A stretch of 64,000 nucleotides of DNA, from contig NZ_CP082161.1 in the NCBI RefSeq assembly GCF_023101665.1, forward strand, positions 3,782,001-3,846,000. The letters run 5' to 3'. Positions 19,010-27,037 of this stretch are shown piece by piece. This DNA is from Bradyrhizobium sp. 195. Lineage in GTDB: Bacteria; Pseudomonadota; Alphaproteobacteria; Rhizobiales; Xanthobacteraceae. The translations under genes were made by a program, and so were the position numbers. Numbering within the stretch: the first letter of the stretch is position 1; every line of letters starts with the position of its first letter. Under the pieces are notes generated by a model. The model was not told the DNA's origin. It did not search any database and worked only from the letters and a program-made list of their open reading frames with translations.

Positions 19010-19055
19010 TCGATCCTACCTGATCGATAGTTCCTGAAAGAGGTCGGAGTGGACA

Positions 19056-20444
19056 ATGGCTGAATTCGACGTCGACCTCTTCGTCATCGGCGGCGGCTCG
19101 GGCGGCGTGCGTGCCGCCCGTATCGCGGCCGGATACGGCGCGCGCGTGACGATCGCGGAAGAGTACCGCATGGGCGGCACCTGCGTGATCCGCGGCTGCG
19201 TGCCGAAGAAGCTGTTCGTGATCGGCTCGCATTTCCGTCACGAGCTCGAGGACGCCGCCGGTTTCGGCTGGACCGTTCCGCCCGCCAGCTTCGACTGGGC
19301 GACGCTGATCGCCAACAAGGACAAGGAGATCGCGCGGCTGGAGGCGGCCTACACGACCAACGTCGAGAAGTCGGGCGCGCAAATCGTCAAGAGCCGCGCG
19401 GTGATCGAGGACAAGCACACCGTCCGCCTGCTCGAGAACGACAGGAAGATCACGGCGAAATACATCCTGATCGCCACCGGCGGCGCGCCCAACCACGGCG
19501 CCTCGATTCCCGGCATCGAGCACGTGATCTCCTCAAACGAGGCGTTCCACCTGAAAAAGCTGCCGCGGCGGATCGTGATCCAGGGCGGCGGCTATATCGC
19601 GCTGGAATTCGCCGGCATCTTCGCCGGCTTCGGCTCCGACGTCACCGTGATCTATCGCGGTGACAACATCTTGCGCGGTTTTGACGAGGATGTCCGGACC
19701 CATGTTCGTGCCGAGATGGAGAAGCAGGGCATCACCATTCTCACCGGCTGCACGGTGAGCAAGGTCGACCGCCACGGCGAGGAATTCACCACGCATCTGT
19801 CGAACGGATCGAGCCTCGCCTCCGACCAGGTGATGTTCGCGATCGGTCGCCATCCGGCGGTGGCCAATCTCGGGCTGGAGAAGGCCGGTGTTGCCATCAA
19901 CCCGAAGAATGGCGGCATCGCGGTCGACCATTTCTCCAGGAGCTCGGTCGACAGCATTTACGCGATCGGCGACGTCACCCATCGTTTCAACCTGACGCCG
20001 GTCGCGATCCGCGAGGGCCACGCCTTCGCCGACACCGTGTTCGGCAAGCGCGAGGTCAGGGTCGATCACGCCAACATTCCGACCGCCGTGTTCTCGCAGC
20101 CGGAGGTCGGCACGGTCGGTTTGACGGAAACCGAGGCGCGCGCGCAATTCAGCCACGTCGACATCTACAAGACCTCGTTCCGCCCGATCAAGGCGACGAT
20201 GTCCGGCCGCGACACCCGCGTGCTGATGAAGCTCGTCGTCGATGGCGCGACCGATCGCGTGCTCGGCTGCCATATCGTCGGCGATGCCGCGGCCGAGATC
20301 ACGCAAGTCGTCGCGATCGCGGTGAAGATGAAGGCGACCAAGGCCGATTTCGACGCGACGATTGCGCTGCATCCGACCGCGGCCGAGGAGTTGGTGACGA
20401 TGCGCGCCCCGACCGCGCGCCATGTGCGTCAGGCGGCGGAGTAG
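19056..20444 (+). CDS. gor: Glutathione-disulfide reductase
   Basis: A flavoprotein disulfide oxidoreductase of 462 residues that regenerates reduced glutathione with NADPH. The FAD-binding GGGSGGVRAARIAA and redox-active disulfide GGTCVIRGCVPKKL are at the N-terminus. The NAD(P)-binding QGGGYIALEFAGIFAG is near 180, the second FAD motif YAIGDVTHR is near 305, and HPTAAEELVTMR carries the catalytic His-Glu pair. Length and motif order match bacterial and plant-type Gor. Its upstream neighbours are rpiA and DUF2059; the downstream gene is convergent and only eight bases away. Confidence 0.94.
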   Translation: MAEFDVDLFVIGGGSGGVRAARIAAGYGARVTIAEEYRMGGTCVIRGCVPKKLFVIGSHFRHELEDAAGFGWTVPPASFDWATLIANKDKEIARLEAAYTTNVEKSGAQIVKSRAVIEDKHTVRLLENDRKITAKYILIATGGAPNHGASIPGIEHVISSNEAFHLKKLPRRIVIQGGGYIALEFAGIFAGFGSDVTVIYRGDNILRGFDEDVRTHVRAEMEKQGITILTGCTVSKVDRHGEEFTTHLSNGSSLASDQVMFAIGRHPAVANLGLEKAGVAINPKNGGIAVDHFSRSSVDSIYAIGDVTHRFNLTPVAIREGHAFADTVFGKREVRVDHANIPTAVFSQPEVGTVGLTETEARAQFSHVDIYKTSFRPIKATMSGRDTRVLMKLVVDGATDRVLGCHIVGDAAAEITQVVAIAVKMKATKADFDATIALHPTAAEELVTMRAPTARHVRQAAE

Positions 20445-20452
20445 GGCCTCTC

Positions 20453-21592
20453 CTAACCGTAGAGATATCCGACCGGCTTGCCTTCGGTGCGGAGCGGACG
20501 AATGTCCCTCTGCGTGATGATCTGGCCGGCGAGACCGTCGATCTCGTCGCGCTGCGTCGGCGTCCAGCTTCGCAACTCGTTCATGCCCTTGAGAAGGCCG
20601 AGCCGGAGGACCTGGGTGTTGTCACCCACGCCAATGAGGCTGATCGCATTCTTGCCGGCCGTCACGACATCACCAGCCGCAAGCTCAAACGTCTCACCGG
20701 CCTTGTTCTTGAACTCCGCCGTGCCGCGGATGACACGATAGATCGCAACTTCGCCCTTGGCAAAACAGGTGGCGTCGGCGACAGCCGATGTGCTCTTCGG
20801 CAGGAGCGACTGGCCGCGCGGGTCGGTTGCGATGATGTGGCCGGTGACGAGCTGGCCGCTCGGGGCCTCGATGCCGACATCGCGGACGTAAACCGGCAGC
20901 GCCGCTTTGATCGAGCCGTTCGCGAGCGGCTTGAACAGTGCATCCAGCGCCAGGGGATCCTGAAGCCAGAAGCCGGCATTGGCCTGGCGATCGTGCAGCG
21001 GATGGCTCCAGGCTATGCGCGGCGTTTCGGCTTCAACGATCTGATCGGGACCCACGATGGTCGGATTCGGAAAGGTCGTGGGATCGGTGATGAAGGCTTC
21101 GAGGAATTTGCCCGAATAGCCCATCGAGATCGGATCCGGCACCACCGTCTGCGGCGTCTTCAGATTCTCTTCGGTCGACAATCCTGACCAGGTGTAGAAG
21201 AGCTGGCGATGCACGATCGCGCTTTGCAGCATCACCGCGCCGGGGCCGACATTGTAGAAGCGCCCGTCATAGTCGAAGGTGAAGGCGCCCGAGGTGACCA
21301 GCACGAGCTGAAAGCCGCCGGGTGGCAGATGCAGATGGAAGTCGGTGGGACCGGTGTCGGGACGGTAGATCGGCAGATTGGTCGCGACTTCGTGGAGCAG
21401 GAAGGTTTCGTTGTTGGCGTGAAAGCCTTCGTTGGCGCGATTGTAAAGGGCTTGCGGGCGATACGTCGCTTCGAACTTCGCATTCCGGTCGCGATCGATT
21501 GCGACGAAGTCCTGGGTGTTGAGGCGAAGCGGCGCGCCGTTCGGATGGGTGAGGCCGGTCGTCTTGAGATCGCCCGCAGCATGCACGTTCAT
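20453..21592 (-). CDS. Cupin-fold protein of unknown function
   Basis: 379 residues resembling a bicupin. The N-terminal cupin is visible as FHLHLPPGGFQLVLVTSGAFTF in parts (FHLHLPPGGFQ, then YNVGPGAVMLQSAIVHRQLF). A second beta-barrel follows around ATCFAKGEVAIYRVIRGTAEFKNKAG and FELAAGDVVTAGKNA. His residues in FHLHLP and IVHRQLF could bind metal. No known enzyme family can be assigned with confidence. The start at 21592 (MNVHAAGDL) follows a GCGGAG ribosome site; frames open further upstream lack one. Confidence 0.72.
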   Translation of the reverse strand: MNVHAAGDLKTTGLTHPNGAPLRLNTQDFVAIDRDRNAKFEATYRPQALYNRANEGFHANNETFLLHEVATNLPIYRPDTGPTDFHLHLPPGGFQLVLVTSGAFTFDYDGRFYNVGPGAVMLQSAIVHRQLFYTWSGLSTEENLKTPQTVVPDPISMGYSGKFLEAFITDPTTFPNPTIVGPDQIVEAETPRIAWSHPLHDRQANAGFWLQDPLALDALFKPLANGSIKAALPVYVRDVGIEAPSGQLVTGHIIATDPRGQSLLPKSTSAVADATCFAKGEVAIYRVIRGTAEFKNKAGETFELAAGDVVTAGKNAISLIGVGDNTQVLRLGLLKGMNELRSWTPTQRDEIDGLAGQIITQRDIRPLRTEGKPVGYLYG

Positions 21593-21971
21593 GACGTTCT
21601 CCGCTCCGCCTCGTTGCTTCGCTGACAACGTCATTGCGAATTTTGGGCCAGTTGGTTTGCAAAGCGGCAAGCGAGCCCGGCGCCGCGATGCGGGCGTTGC
21701 CCGTTCAGGAAAAATCCGGTGGTTGCGCGGGAGGTTAGATCGATGACTGGTTTTGACCGACAGACGCGTGCCGGAAGGCGTGCGCTTTCCGAGGCAGCGA
21801 CGGGACCTGTCTAATTTGTCAGCAAGCCTCGCCAGTGCACGTGCAGCGGCGCGGGTGGCGGATAGGCGGATGCCGTCCCTGGGATGAGCGATAACGTCGC
21901 GATGGGGCGGGGCGGCGATTGACAGATTGTTCATGTTTTGTTCTTATGCTGCGACCGAGATGGAGGCAGCC
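21593..21971. other. Divergent intergenic region
   Basis: About 380 bases between the cupin gene and the small gene at 21972. It must hold both promoters. No repeat, RNA gene or recognised operator was seen. Confidence 0.5.
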
Positions 21972-22274
21972 ATGGACAACCGCATCAACGAAATCCGCAG
22001 AACCATCAGAGCGCTCCGCGTCAGCATGCGCGAAGCTGAAGCGATCGTGCATGAGCAGATCAACCGTGATGAGGACTGCAGCTTCGTGGCGCAGGAGGTC
22101 ATCAAGATGCGCCAGGTCATGAGCCTGCTCGTGAAGGAGCGGACTGCGCTCGGCGATCAGGAGCCAATCCTCGTGAACAGTTTCTTCATCCCGCGGCGAC
22201 GGCCAACGCGAAAACCGGTCGCGGCGCTCACCGCCGAATCCGTGTTCCGTCCGCGTGTGGTGGCGCGGGTTTGA
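21972..22274 (+). CDS. Small hypothetical protein with helical N-terminal half
   Basis: About 100 residues from MDNRINEIRRTIRAL; an in-frame ATG four codons earlier is also possible, but GGAG lies correctly before 21972. The first 70 residues are charged and predicted helical (RVSMREAEAIVHEQI, FVAQEVIKMRQVMSLLVKER). The tail is basic (FFIPRRRPTRKP). No signal peptide or membrane helix. No family recognised; it may be a small cytoplasmic or nucleic-acid-associated protein. Confidence 0.6.
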   Translation: MDNRINEIRRTIRALRVSMREAEAIVHEQINRDEDCSFVAQEVIKMRQVMSLLVKERTALGDQEPILVNSFFIPRRRPTRKPVAALTAESVFRPRVVARV

Positions 22275-22287
22275 CGGGGAGGGCGTC

Positions 22288-22473
22288 TCAATCAAACGTG
22301 TGAGGCGCGGCCCGATCCGGCTTGCCGGCCGGGCTGTCCGCCCACTTTGCCATGTCCATGGTCCGCGCGTCGACGCCCTCGCACCGGAAGCAATTCGGCC
22401 GCGCGCGGCGGTTCTCGGACAGGATCGGGACCAGGCTGTGGCCGCAACCGGCGCACCAGGCGATGTCAGTCAT
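22288..22473 (-). CDS. Small zinc-ribbon-like protein
   Basis: 61 residues starting MTDIAWCAGCGHSL, with two CxxC pairs (CAGC and CFRC) about 20 residues apart. This is the spacing of a small zinc ribbon. AGAGGA lies just before the ATG. It is convergent with the gene at 21972 and on the same strand as, and downstream of, the ligase gene at 22537. Too short for certainty, but the paired cysteines argue against a chance frame. Confidence 0.55.
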   Translation of the reverse strand: MTDIAWCAGCGHSLVPILSENRRARPNCFRCEGVDARTMDMAKWADSPAGKPDRAAPHTFD

Positions 22474-22536
22474 GCATTCCTCTACGGCGTATCAAATCCA
22501 GAAATGACGTTCTCGTTCGCGAAGCTTGCGCGGGCG

Positions 22537-23766
22537 CTATGACGGCGCTGGGGCACTGCGCCCGATGGGCGCGCTCGTTCCTGAGATCGTTGATGTAGCG
22601 ATCCATCGTGACACGGCTGCGATGTCGTCGCCGTTTTCGCGATAGGCACGAAGCTGGAATTCCGCCGAGCTGCCGCGATCCACAATGGTCCGGCAGTGCT
22701 CGATCTCGGCGGCGCAGCCCAGTGCGTCCGCATCCTCGGCGGTGTCGTCGATGATTCGGGACAGCATCTCCGAAATCGTGACCGGTCCGTCTTTGGAGGC
22801 AAAGATGCAATCGGTTCCGTAGCGCTGGGCGCGCCATTTATTCTCCACCGCTATTGCGCGTTCGACCACCGTGACCTCCTTCGACAAATGAGGTCGCAGA
22901 TGGAGGTGGCGCGTCAGGCAGCGATAGAGCGAAGCGATGGCGACGGCGTCCTCGACCAAGGTGCAGGTGTCGGGCGCACGAAGCTCGAGTGTCGGGTGCC
23001 GCATCGAAGGACGCATCGCCCACCAGATGTGGCTCTCGTCGGGTATCACGCCGGAGCGCTGCAAAGCGCCGACATATTCGTCGTAGTCCTGCCTGGTCTC
23101 GAACAATTCCGGCAGGCCGGTGCGCGGCAGCTCGGAATAGGCGGCGAGCCGGTAGCCCTTCAGCCCGGTCTTGTGCGAATTCCAGAACGGGGAGGATGCC
23201 GACAGCGCGATGAACAGTGGCAGATGCGGCAGCATCGCTCGCATCACTGCCATGCGCTTCTCGGGATCGGGCAACTGGACATGCACATGCATGCCGCACA
23301 TCATGTTGCGATGGCCGATGCTGCGCAGATCCTCGATCATCTCCTCATAGCGCGGCTTCGGGCTCGGCTGCGACATACGCCAGACCGCTGTCGGGTGCGT
23401 GCCGCAGGCCATGATCACGAACCCATATTGCGCAGCGACGTTCGCGACTTCGCGCCGCAGGAAGCGTAGCTCTTCGCGGGCGTCGTTGACGTCGATGTGA
23501 ACGTTGGTGGCGACCTCGAGCTGGGATTGCAGCATCTCGCGCATGGCCTGACCGCCGGTCGACCAGTTCGCCGATTCGAAAAGCTCGTTGGGAGTCTGAA
23601 TCGCGACCTCGAAGCTGCGGCGATCAGCCAGGAAGTACTCCTCCTCGATGCCGAAGGAATATTCAGCCGCCTTGCCTCCGCCGCCGGCAGAGCGAATGAC
23701 GAGGTGCTGCTTGTCGTGAGAGGAATCAAGGCGCAGCAGTTTCAAAACGTCCGAAGCAATTGTCAT
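22537..23766 (-). CDS. YbdK-family carboxylate-amine ligase (glutamate-cysteine ligase type 2-like)
   Basis: 409 residues of the GCS2/YbdK family, ATP-dependent ligases that join the gamma-carboxylate of glutamate to an amine. Motifs include SFGIEEEYFLADR near residue 40, SQLEVATNVHIDV, CGTHPTAVWRMSQ, CGMHVHVQLPDPEKR, LSASSPFWNSHKTGLKGYR and HPTLELRAPDTC. The real substrate is unknown; only weak glutamate-cysteine ligase activity is established for E. coli YbdK. The gene begins 18 bases after a class II glutamine amidotransferase gene on the same strand. The C-terminal 15 residues are unusual but the frame is intact. Confidence 0.88.
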   Translation of the reverse strand: MTIASDVLKLLRLDSSHDKQHLVIRSAGGGGKAAEYSFGIEEEYFLADRRSFEVAIQTPNELFESANWSTGGQAMREMLQSQLEVATNVHIDVNDAREELRFLRREVANVAAQYGFVIMACGTHPTAVWRMSQPSPKPRYEEMIEDLRSIGHRNMMCGMHVHVQLPDPEKRMAVMRAMLPHLPLFIALSASSPFWNSHKTGLKGYRLAAYSELPRTGLPELFETRQDYDEYVGALQRSGVIPDESHIWWAMRPSMRHPTLELRAPDTCTLVEDAVAIASLYRCLTRHLHLRPHLSKEVTVVERAIAVENKWRAQRYGTDCIFASKDGPVTISEMLSRIIDDTAEDADALGCAAEIEHCRTIVDRGSSAEFQLRAYRENGDDIAAVSRWIATSTISGTSAPIGRSAPAPS

Positions 23767-23784
23767 TGGCCACCCGGCAAGGCA

Positions 23785-24612
23785 CTACCTGCGGGCGATA
23801 ATCCGTCTGACCGCAGCGGGTTCCGCGTCCCACTCACCGGAACTTGCAAGGTCGAAGGGAACAATCTTCACGCTTTCGGATGCGCGCGCGATCAGCGCGT
23901 AATTTGGCGGCACTTCGGTCCAGTCCGATTCCTTGTCGTAGGGTTCGGACACGACGATGACTTGGCCGCCGTCCTCGCGGAAATAGAGTGTGTTCGCGGC
24001 ATCGTTGACCGCAACACGGAAGGCGTAGAGATCCCTGCCGTTGGCGATCGCACTGGTGAAGCGCAGCCGCTCGCGGAGCTGGCCTACATTGACCAGGCCG
24101 ACGAGGGCTTGCAGCACGCGCCGCGTCGCGCCGAGCGGGTCGCCGTCGAGGCCAGCCCCCATCATCGCCAGGAACACGGCTTCCGAATCGGTCGTGCCCA
24201 GCCGCGATGGATAAAAGGCATCGGGGATGAGCGCCTCGACCTTGCGCCGCAGCCTGTTCCAGCTGCCGACGAATCCGTTGTGCATGAACATCCAGTGACC
24301 GCAGGCAAAGGGATGGCAATTCTGCCGCGTCACCGCCGTGCCCGTGGCGGCGCGCACATGGGCGAAGAACAAATGCGAGCGCAGATGGCGGCAGAGATAG
24401 CGCAAATTCTCGTCCGACCACGCCGGGCGCGTCTCGCGATAAAGGCCCGGTTCCGGATGCTCGCCGTACCAGCCCAGACCAAAGCCGTCACCGTTCGAGC
24501 CCGCCGTCGACTGAAGCGAGCGGATGCTCTGCGCGACCAGAGAATGCTCGGGTTCGGTGACGTAAGGTTCGAACGAGGTGGTCTCGCCTCGGTATGCGAT
24601 CCAGCGGCACAT
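23785..24612 (-). CDS. Class II glutamine amidotransferase (YafJ/EgtC-like)
   Basis: 275 residues with an Ntn-hydrolase glutaminase fold. Met1 is followed by the nucleophile Cys2 (MCRWIAYRGE). Other family motifs are NGDGFGLGWYG, FAHVRAATGT, NCHPFACGHWMFMHNG (oxyanion Asn-Gly) and GTTDSEAVFLAM. It has no synthase domain, so by family it is either a stand-alone glutaminase or a gamma-glutamyl amidohydrolase such as EgtC. It lies directly upstream of a YbdK-like ligase in the same operon, an order reminiscent of EgtA/EgtC function. Confidence 0.88.
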   Translation of the reverse strand: MCRWIAYRGETTSFEPYVTEPEHSLVAQSIRSLQSTAGSNGDGFGLGWYGEHPEPGLYRETRPAWSDENLRYLCRHLRSHLFFAHVRAATGTAVTRQNCHPFACGHWMFMHNGFVGSWNRLRRKVEALIPDAFYPSRLGTTDSEAVFLAMMGAGLDGDPLGATRRVLQALVGLVNVGQLRERLRFTSAIANGRDLYAFRVAVNDAANTLYFREDGGQVIVVSEPYDKESDWTEVPPNYALIARASESVKIVPFDLASSGEWDAEPAAVRRIIARR

Positions 24613-24749
24613 GAGGTTCCTGTAGACGGCGGGTGGGTCGTGAGTTGCACCAACCGACGTGCCGGCCTCGTGGTTCCCGCCGCGAAGCAGTGATCACCAC
24701 CAGAGCGACTTCGGTGTTAAGATGCGGGACGTCGAGATCGGAGACCGAG

Positions 24750-25130
24750 ATGAACGATCAAGCCATATTGGCCGCGCTTCAGCGCCATTGGGACGTCTCG
24801 GACGCCAATGATTTCGAGGCCGAGCATGACATCTATCGCGAGGATGCGGTGCTCGATTATCCGCAGTCCGGCGAGCGCATCCGCGGTCGCAGGAACATTC
24901 AGGAGAGCCGATTGGTGCAGCCGAGCCAGAAGCGCTTTACGGTTCGACGGATCGTTGGCGGCGGCGATCTCTGGGTGAGTGAATTCGTGCTGAGCTATGA
25001 CGGGGTGCCGTCGTATGTTGTGAGCATCATGGAATTCCGCGACGGCTTGGTGGCGCACGAGACGCAATATTTCGGCGACCGCTTCGATCCCGCTCCATCA
25101 CGTGCGCATCTGGTCGAGCGGGTGGGGTAA
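24750..25130 (+). CDS. SnoaL-like/NTF2-fold protein
   Basis: A 126-residue protein of the nuclear transport factor 2 superfamily. The typical helical start (ILAALQRHWDVSDANDFEAEHDIYREDAVLDYP) is seen in parts, followed by the curved beta-sheet ending VSIMEFRDGLVAHETQYFGDRFD. Such proteins are small-molecule isomerases, dehydratases or binding proteins; no specific activity can be assigned. The ATG at 24750 follows GGAGACCGAG. It is divergent from the amidotransferase gene. Confidence 0.82.
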   Translation: MNDQAILAALQRHWDVSDANDFEAEHDIYREDAVLDYPQSGERIRGRRNIQESRLVQPSQKRFTVRRIVGGGDLWVSEFVLSYDGVPSYVVSIMEFRDGLVAHETQYFGDRFDPAPSRAHLVERVG

Positions 25131-25163
25131 GTCGCGCATTGATGCAGTTGCGCCGAATTGGTG

Positions 25164-25280
25164 GCCTCGTGCCCCGGACACCGCGCAATGCCACTTGGCG
25201 GTGCGGCTGCAGAGCCGGGGGCCATCTAGCGGCGGATTCGCGTGCTTTCTGTGCCCCGACTCCGTGCAGCAACGCGAAGG
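25164..25280. repeat. Degenerate copy of interspersed repeat family D
   Basis: Starts with CCTCGTGCCCCGGAC and ends with GCAGCAACGCGAAGG, with an internal GCTGCAGAGCCGGGG. These are the same landmarks as the D units at 28912-29051 and 29194-29331, but with many changes. It occupies part of the 400-base gap before the TerB gene; the rest (25281-25530) shows nothing recognisable beyond the promoter region. Confidence 0.65.
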
Positions 25281-25530
25281 AACCGATGCGGCGGCTGGTC
25301 GCAGTCGTGGCGCCTTGATTCCGACAGACCCGCCTCTATTTCTGGAGCGAACAAGAATCCGGGCCCCTCTGGCGAGGACGCCGACGATGTCGGCAAACCT
25401 CGTGATGTCGGATGACCTGTCCCGCGCGAATGCGATGGATTGGCCGATCGTCGGGCCCCTGTTCGTTCTCTCCGACCATTCGTCCCCATCGCAGCTCCGT
25501 GCGGCCATTTCGCAAGTTAAGGGAGCAACG

Positions 25531-26004
25531 ATGTCTGCCGTCAAATCCTCAAATCCGATCGAGATCGAGATCACGGAACCGTCCAGCCTGAACGAGCAGG
25601 CCGCGGTCGCGTTGGTGATCGTCGGGGCGCTGGTTGCAGTTGCCGACCGGCGCGTTTCGCCGGTCGAGCGCGACGAGGTGATCCGTTTCATCAGGGATCG
25701 CAAGCTGGCGCCGCACATTCCGGATGAACGGCTCTATGCGATATTCGATGAACTCGCGGAACGGCTCGAGGAGCCGGACTTTGCCAATGTCGTGATCGAC
25801 ACGCTTCGGCCGGTTTCGAATCTGCCGCTCTCGTCCCATCTGATTGAGCTGTCGGAGCGCGTTGCTGCGGCGGATGAGGACGTCCATCCCCATGAAGTGC
25901 AGGCGATCAAATTGTTGCGCTTGCTGACGTTGGTGCTGCCGCGCGCGAAGCCGGTCGTGCCGAGTGCAGCGGGCGCCGAACGGCAGGCCGCCTTGAAGGA
26001 GTGA
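25531..26004 (+). CDS. TerB-like tellurite resistance/stress protein
   Basis: 157 residues with an all-helical TerB fold. The two characteristic acidic turns are present: VAVADRRVSPVERDEVIRF and AADEDVHPHEVQAIKLLR, matching the repeated A-D-x-x-V/I-x-P-x-E pattern of TerB domains. Role in the family is stress signalling near the membrane, possibly metal-binding. The start at 25531 (MSAVKSSNPI) follows GGGAG; the open frame further upstream runs through a repeat. It overlaps the start of the next gene by four bases when that gene's GTG is used. Confidence 0.82.
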   Translation: MSAVKSSNPIEIEITEPSSLNEQAAVALVIVGALVAVADRRVSPVERDEVIRFIRDRKLAPHIPDERLYAIFDELAERLEEPDFANVVIDTLRPVSNLPLSSHLIELSERVAAADEDVHPHEVQAIKLLRLLTLVLPRAKPVVPSAAGAERQAALKE

Positions 26005-26369
26005 GCATGAGCACAGTTTCGGACGAGCGCGCGACGAAAACCGAGGGCAACACAGGCCAGATGGCCGGCGGTGACCCGCGTCTCGACAAGCTCGTCCACC
26101 GCCTGCCGCCACGCATGGGCGACACCTTCACCTATCTGCTCAAGCCGTCCAGTCGCTGGGTGAGAATCCCCTCGGGCACGCTGCTGATCGTCGGCGGCGT
26201 GCTTTCCTTCTTGCCGATTCTCGGCGTCTGGATGCTGCCGCTCGGTCTCGCGCTGCTTGCCGAGGACGTGCCTGCGCTGCGCTCCTCGCGTTCGAAGGTC
26301 CTGGATTGGATCGAGCGGAAGAAGCCGCAATGGCTCGAGCCGTCTGCACCGAAAAATGATCAATCATGA
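26001..26369 (+). CDS. Small membrane protein of the TerB/TerC operon (PGPGW-like)
   Basis: About 120 residues with one long hydrophobic hairpin (SRWVRIPSGTLLIVGGVLSFLPILGVWMLPLGLALLAED in parts), flanked by a charged N-terminal half and a basic tail. The proline-glycine turn inside the membrane region resembles PGPGW-type transmembrane proteins. GTG 26001 or ATG 26007 may start it. It overlaps both the TerB gene (GTGA) and the TerC gene (ATGA), so all three are probably translationally coupled. Function unknown. Confidence 0.78.
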   Translation: MSMSTVSDERATKTEGNTGQMAGGDPRLDKLVHRLPPRMGDTFTYLLKPSSRWVRIPSGTLLIVGGVLSFLPILGVWMLPLGLALLAEDVPALRSSRSKVLDWIERKKPQWLEPSAPKNDQS

Positions 26370-27004
26370 CTGAATTCATCACCTCCGACGCCCTGACCGC
26401 GCTGGTTCAGGTCATCCTGATCGACCTTGTGCTCGCCGGCGACAACGCCGTCGTCATCGGTCTTGCCGCGGCGGGGTTGCCGGCCGAGCAGCGTCGCCGT
26501 GCCATCATCGTCGGCATCGCCGCCGCTACTGCGCTCCGCATCGTCTTCGCCGGCGTCGCGACCCAGCTCCTGCAGGTGATCGGCCTGCTGCTCGCCGGCG
26601 GCGTGCTGCTGCTCTGGGTGTGCTGGAAGATGTGGCGCGAGCTGCGCGAGCAGGCGGCGCATTCGCGGCAACTCGCGTTCAACCATGGCGGCGGCGCGGA
26701 TGCCGCGCCCGTGAAGCAAAAGACCTTCGGCCAGGCCGCGGTTCAGATCGTCGCTGCCGACGTCTCGATGTCGCTCGACAACGTGCTTGCGGTTGCGGGC
26801 GCCGCGCGCGAGCATCCCTACATCCTCGCCTTCGGCCTGTTGCTGTCGGTCGCCATGATGGGCGTCGCCGCCGATCTGCTCGGCCGCGTGCTCCAAAAAC
26901 AGCGCTGGATTGCCTATGTCGGTCTCGCCATCATCATTTACGTCGCGTTCGAGATGATCTATCGGGGCTCGCTGGAACTCGCTCCCGTCATCGCGAGTCT
27001 CTGA
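26366..27004 (+). CDS. TerC family integral membrane protein (YjbE-like)
   Basis: 212 residues, about seven helices. Family signatures are LIDLVLAGDNAVVIGLAAA (intramembrane Asp-Asn), QIVAADVSMSLDNVLAVAGAA (second Asp-Asn half-motif) and a C-terminal hydrophobic end. TerC proteins are linked to tellurite resistance, and close relatives to manganese export. The internal symmetry of the two D-N motifs is clear. The gene is coupled to the two upstream genes and followed after 33 bases by a YqhA-type gene. Confidence 0.9.
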   Translation: MTEFITSDALTALVQVILIDLVLAGDNAVVIGLAAAGLPAEQRRRAIIVGIAAATALRIVFAGVATQLLQVIGLLLAGGVLLLWVCWKMWRELREQAAHSRQLAFNHGGGADAAPVKQKTFGQAAVQIVAADVSMSLDNVLAVAGAAREHPYILAFGLLLSVAMMGVAADLLGRVLQKQRWIAYVGLAIIIYVAFEMIYRGSLELAPVIASL

Positions 27005-27037
27005 CGCGACAACTCTTTCCGCAATCCGGAGTGATTC

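Noticed and set aside
20453..21934. Longer version (493 codons) of the cupin protein
   Set aside because: The extra N-terminal 114 residues are low-complexity and Arg-rich, with no ribosome site; the ATG at 21592 has one and begins the conserved part.
22537..22640. Possible frameshift at the C-terminus of the YbdK-like ligase
   Set aside because: The last residues are Ser/Thr-rich and unlike the core, and an alternative frame stays open, but C-terminal ends vary widely in this family and the catalytic core is intact.
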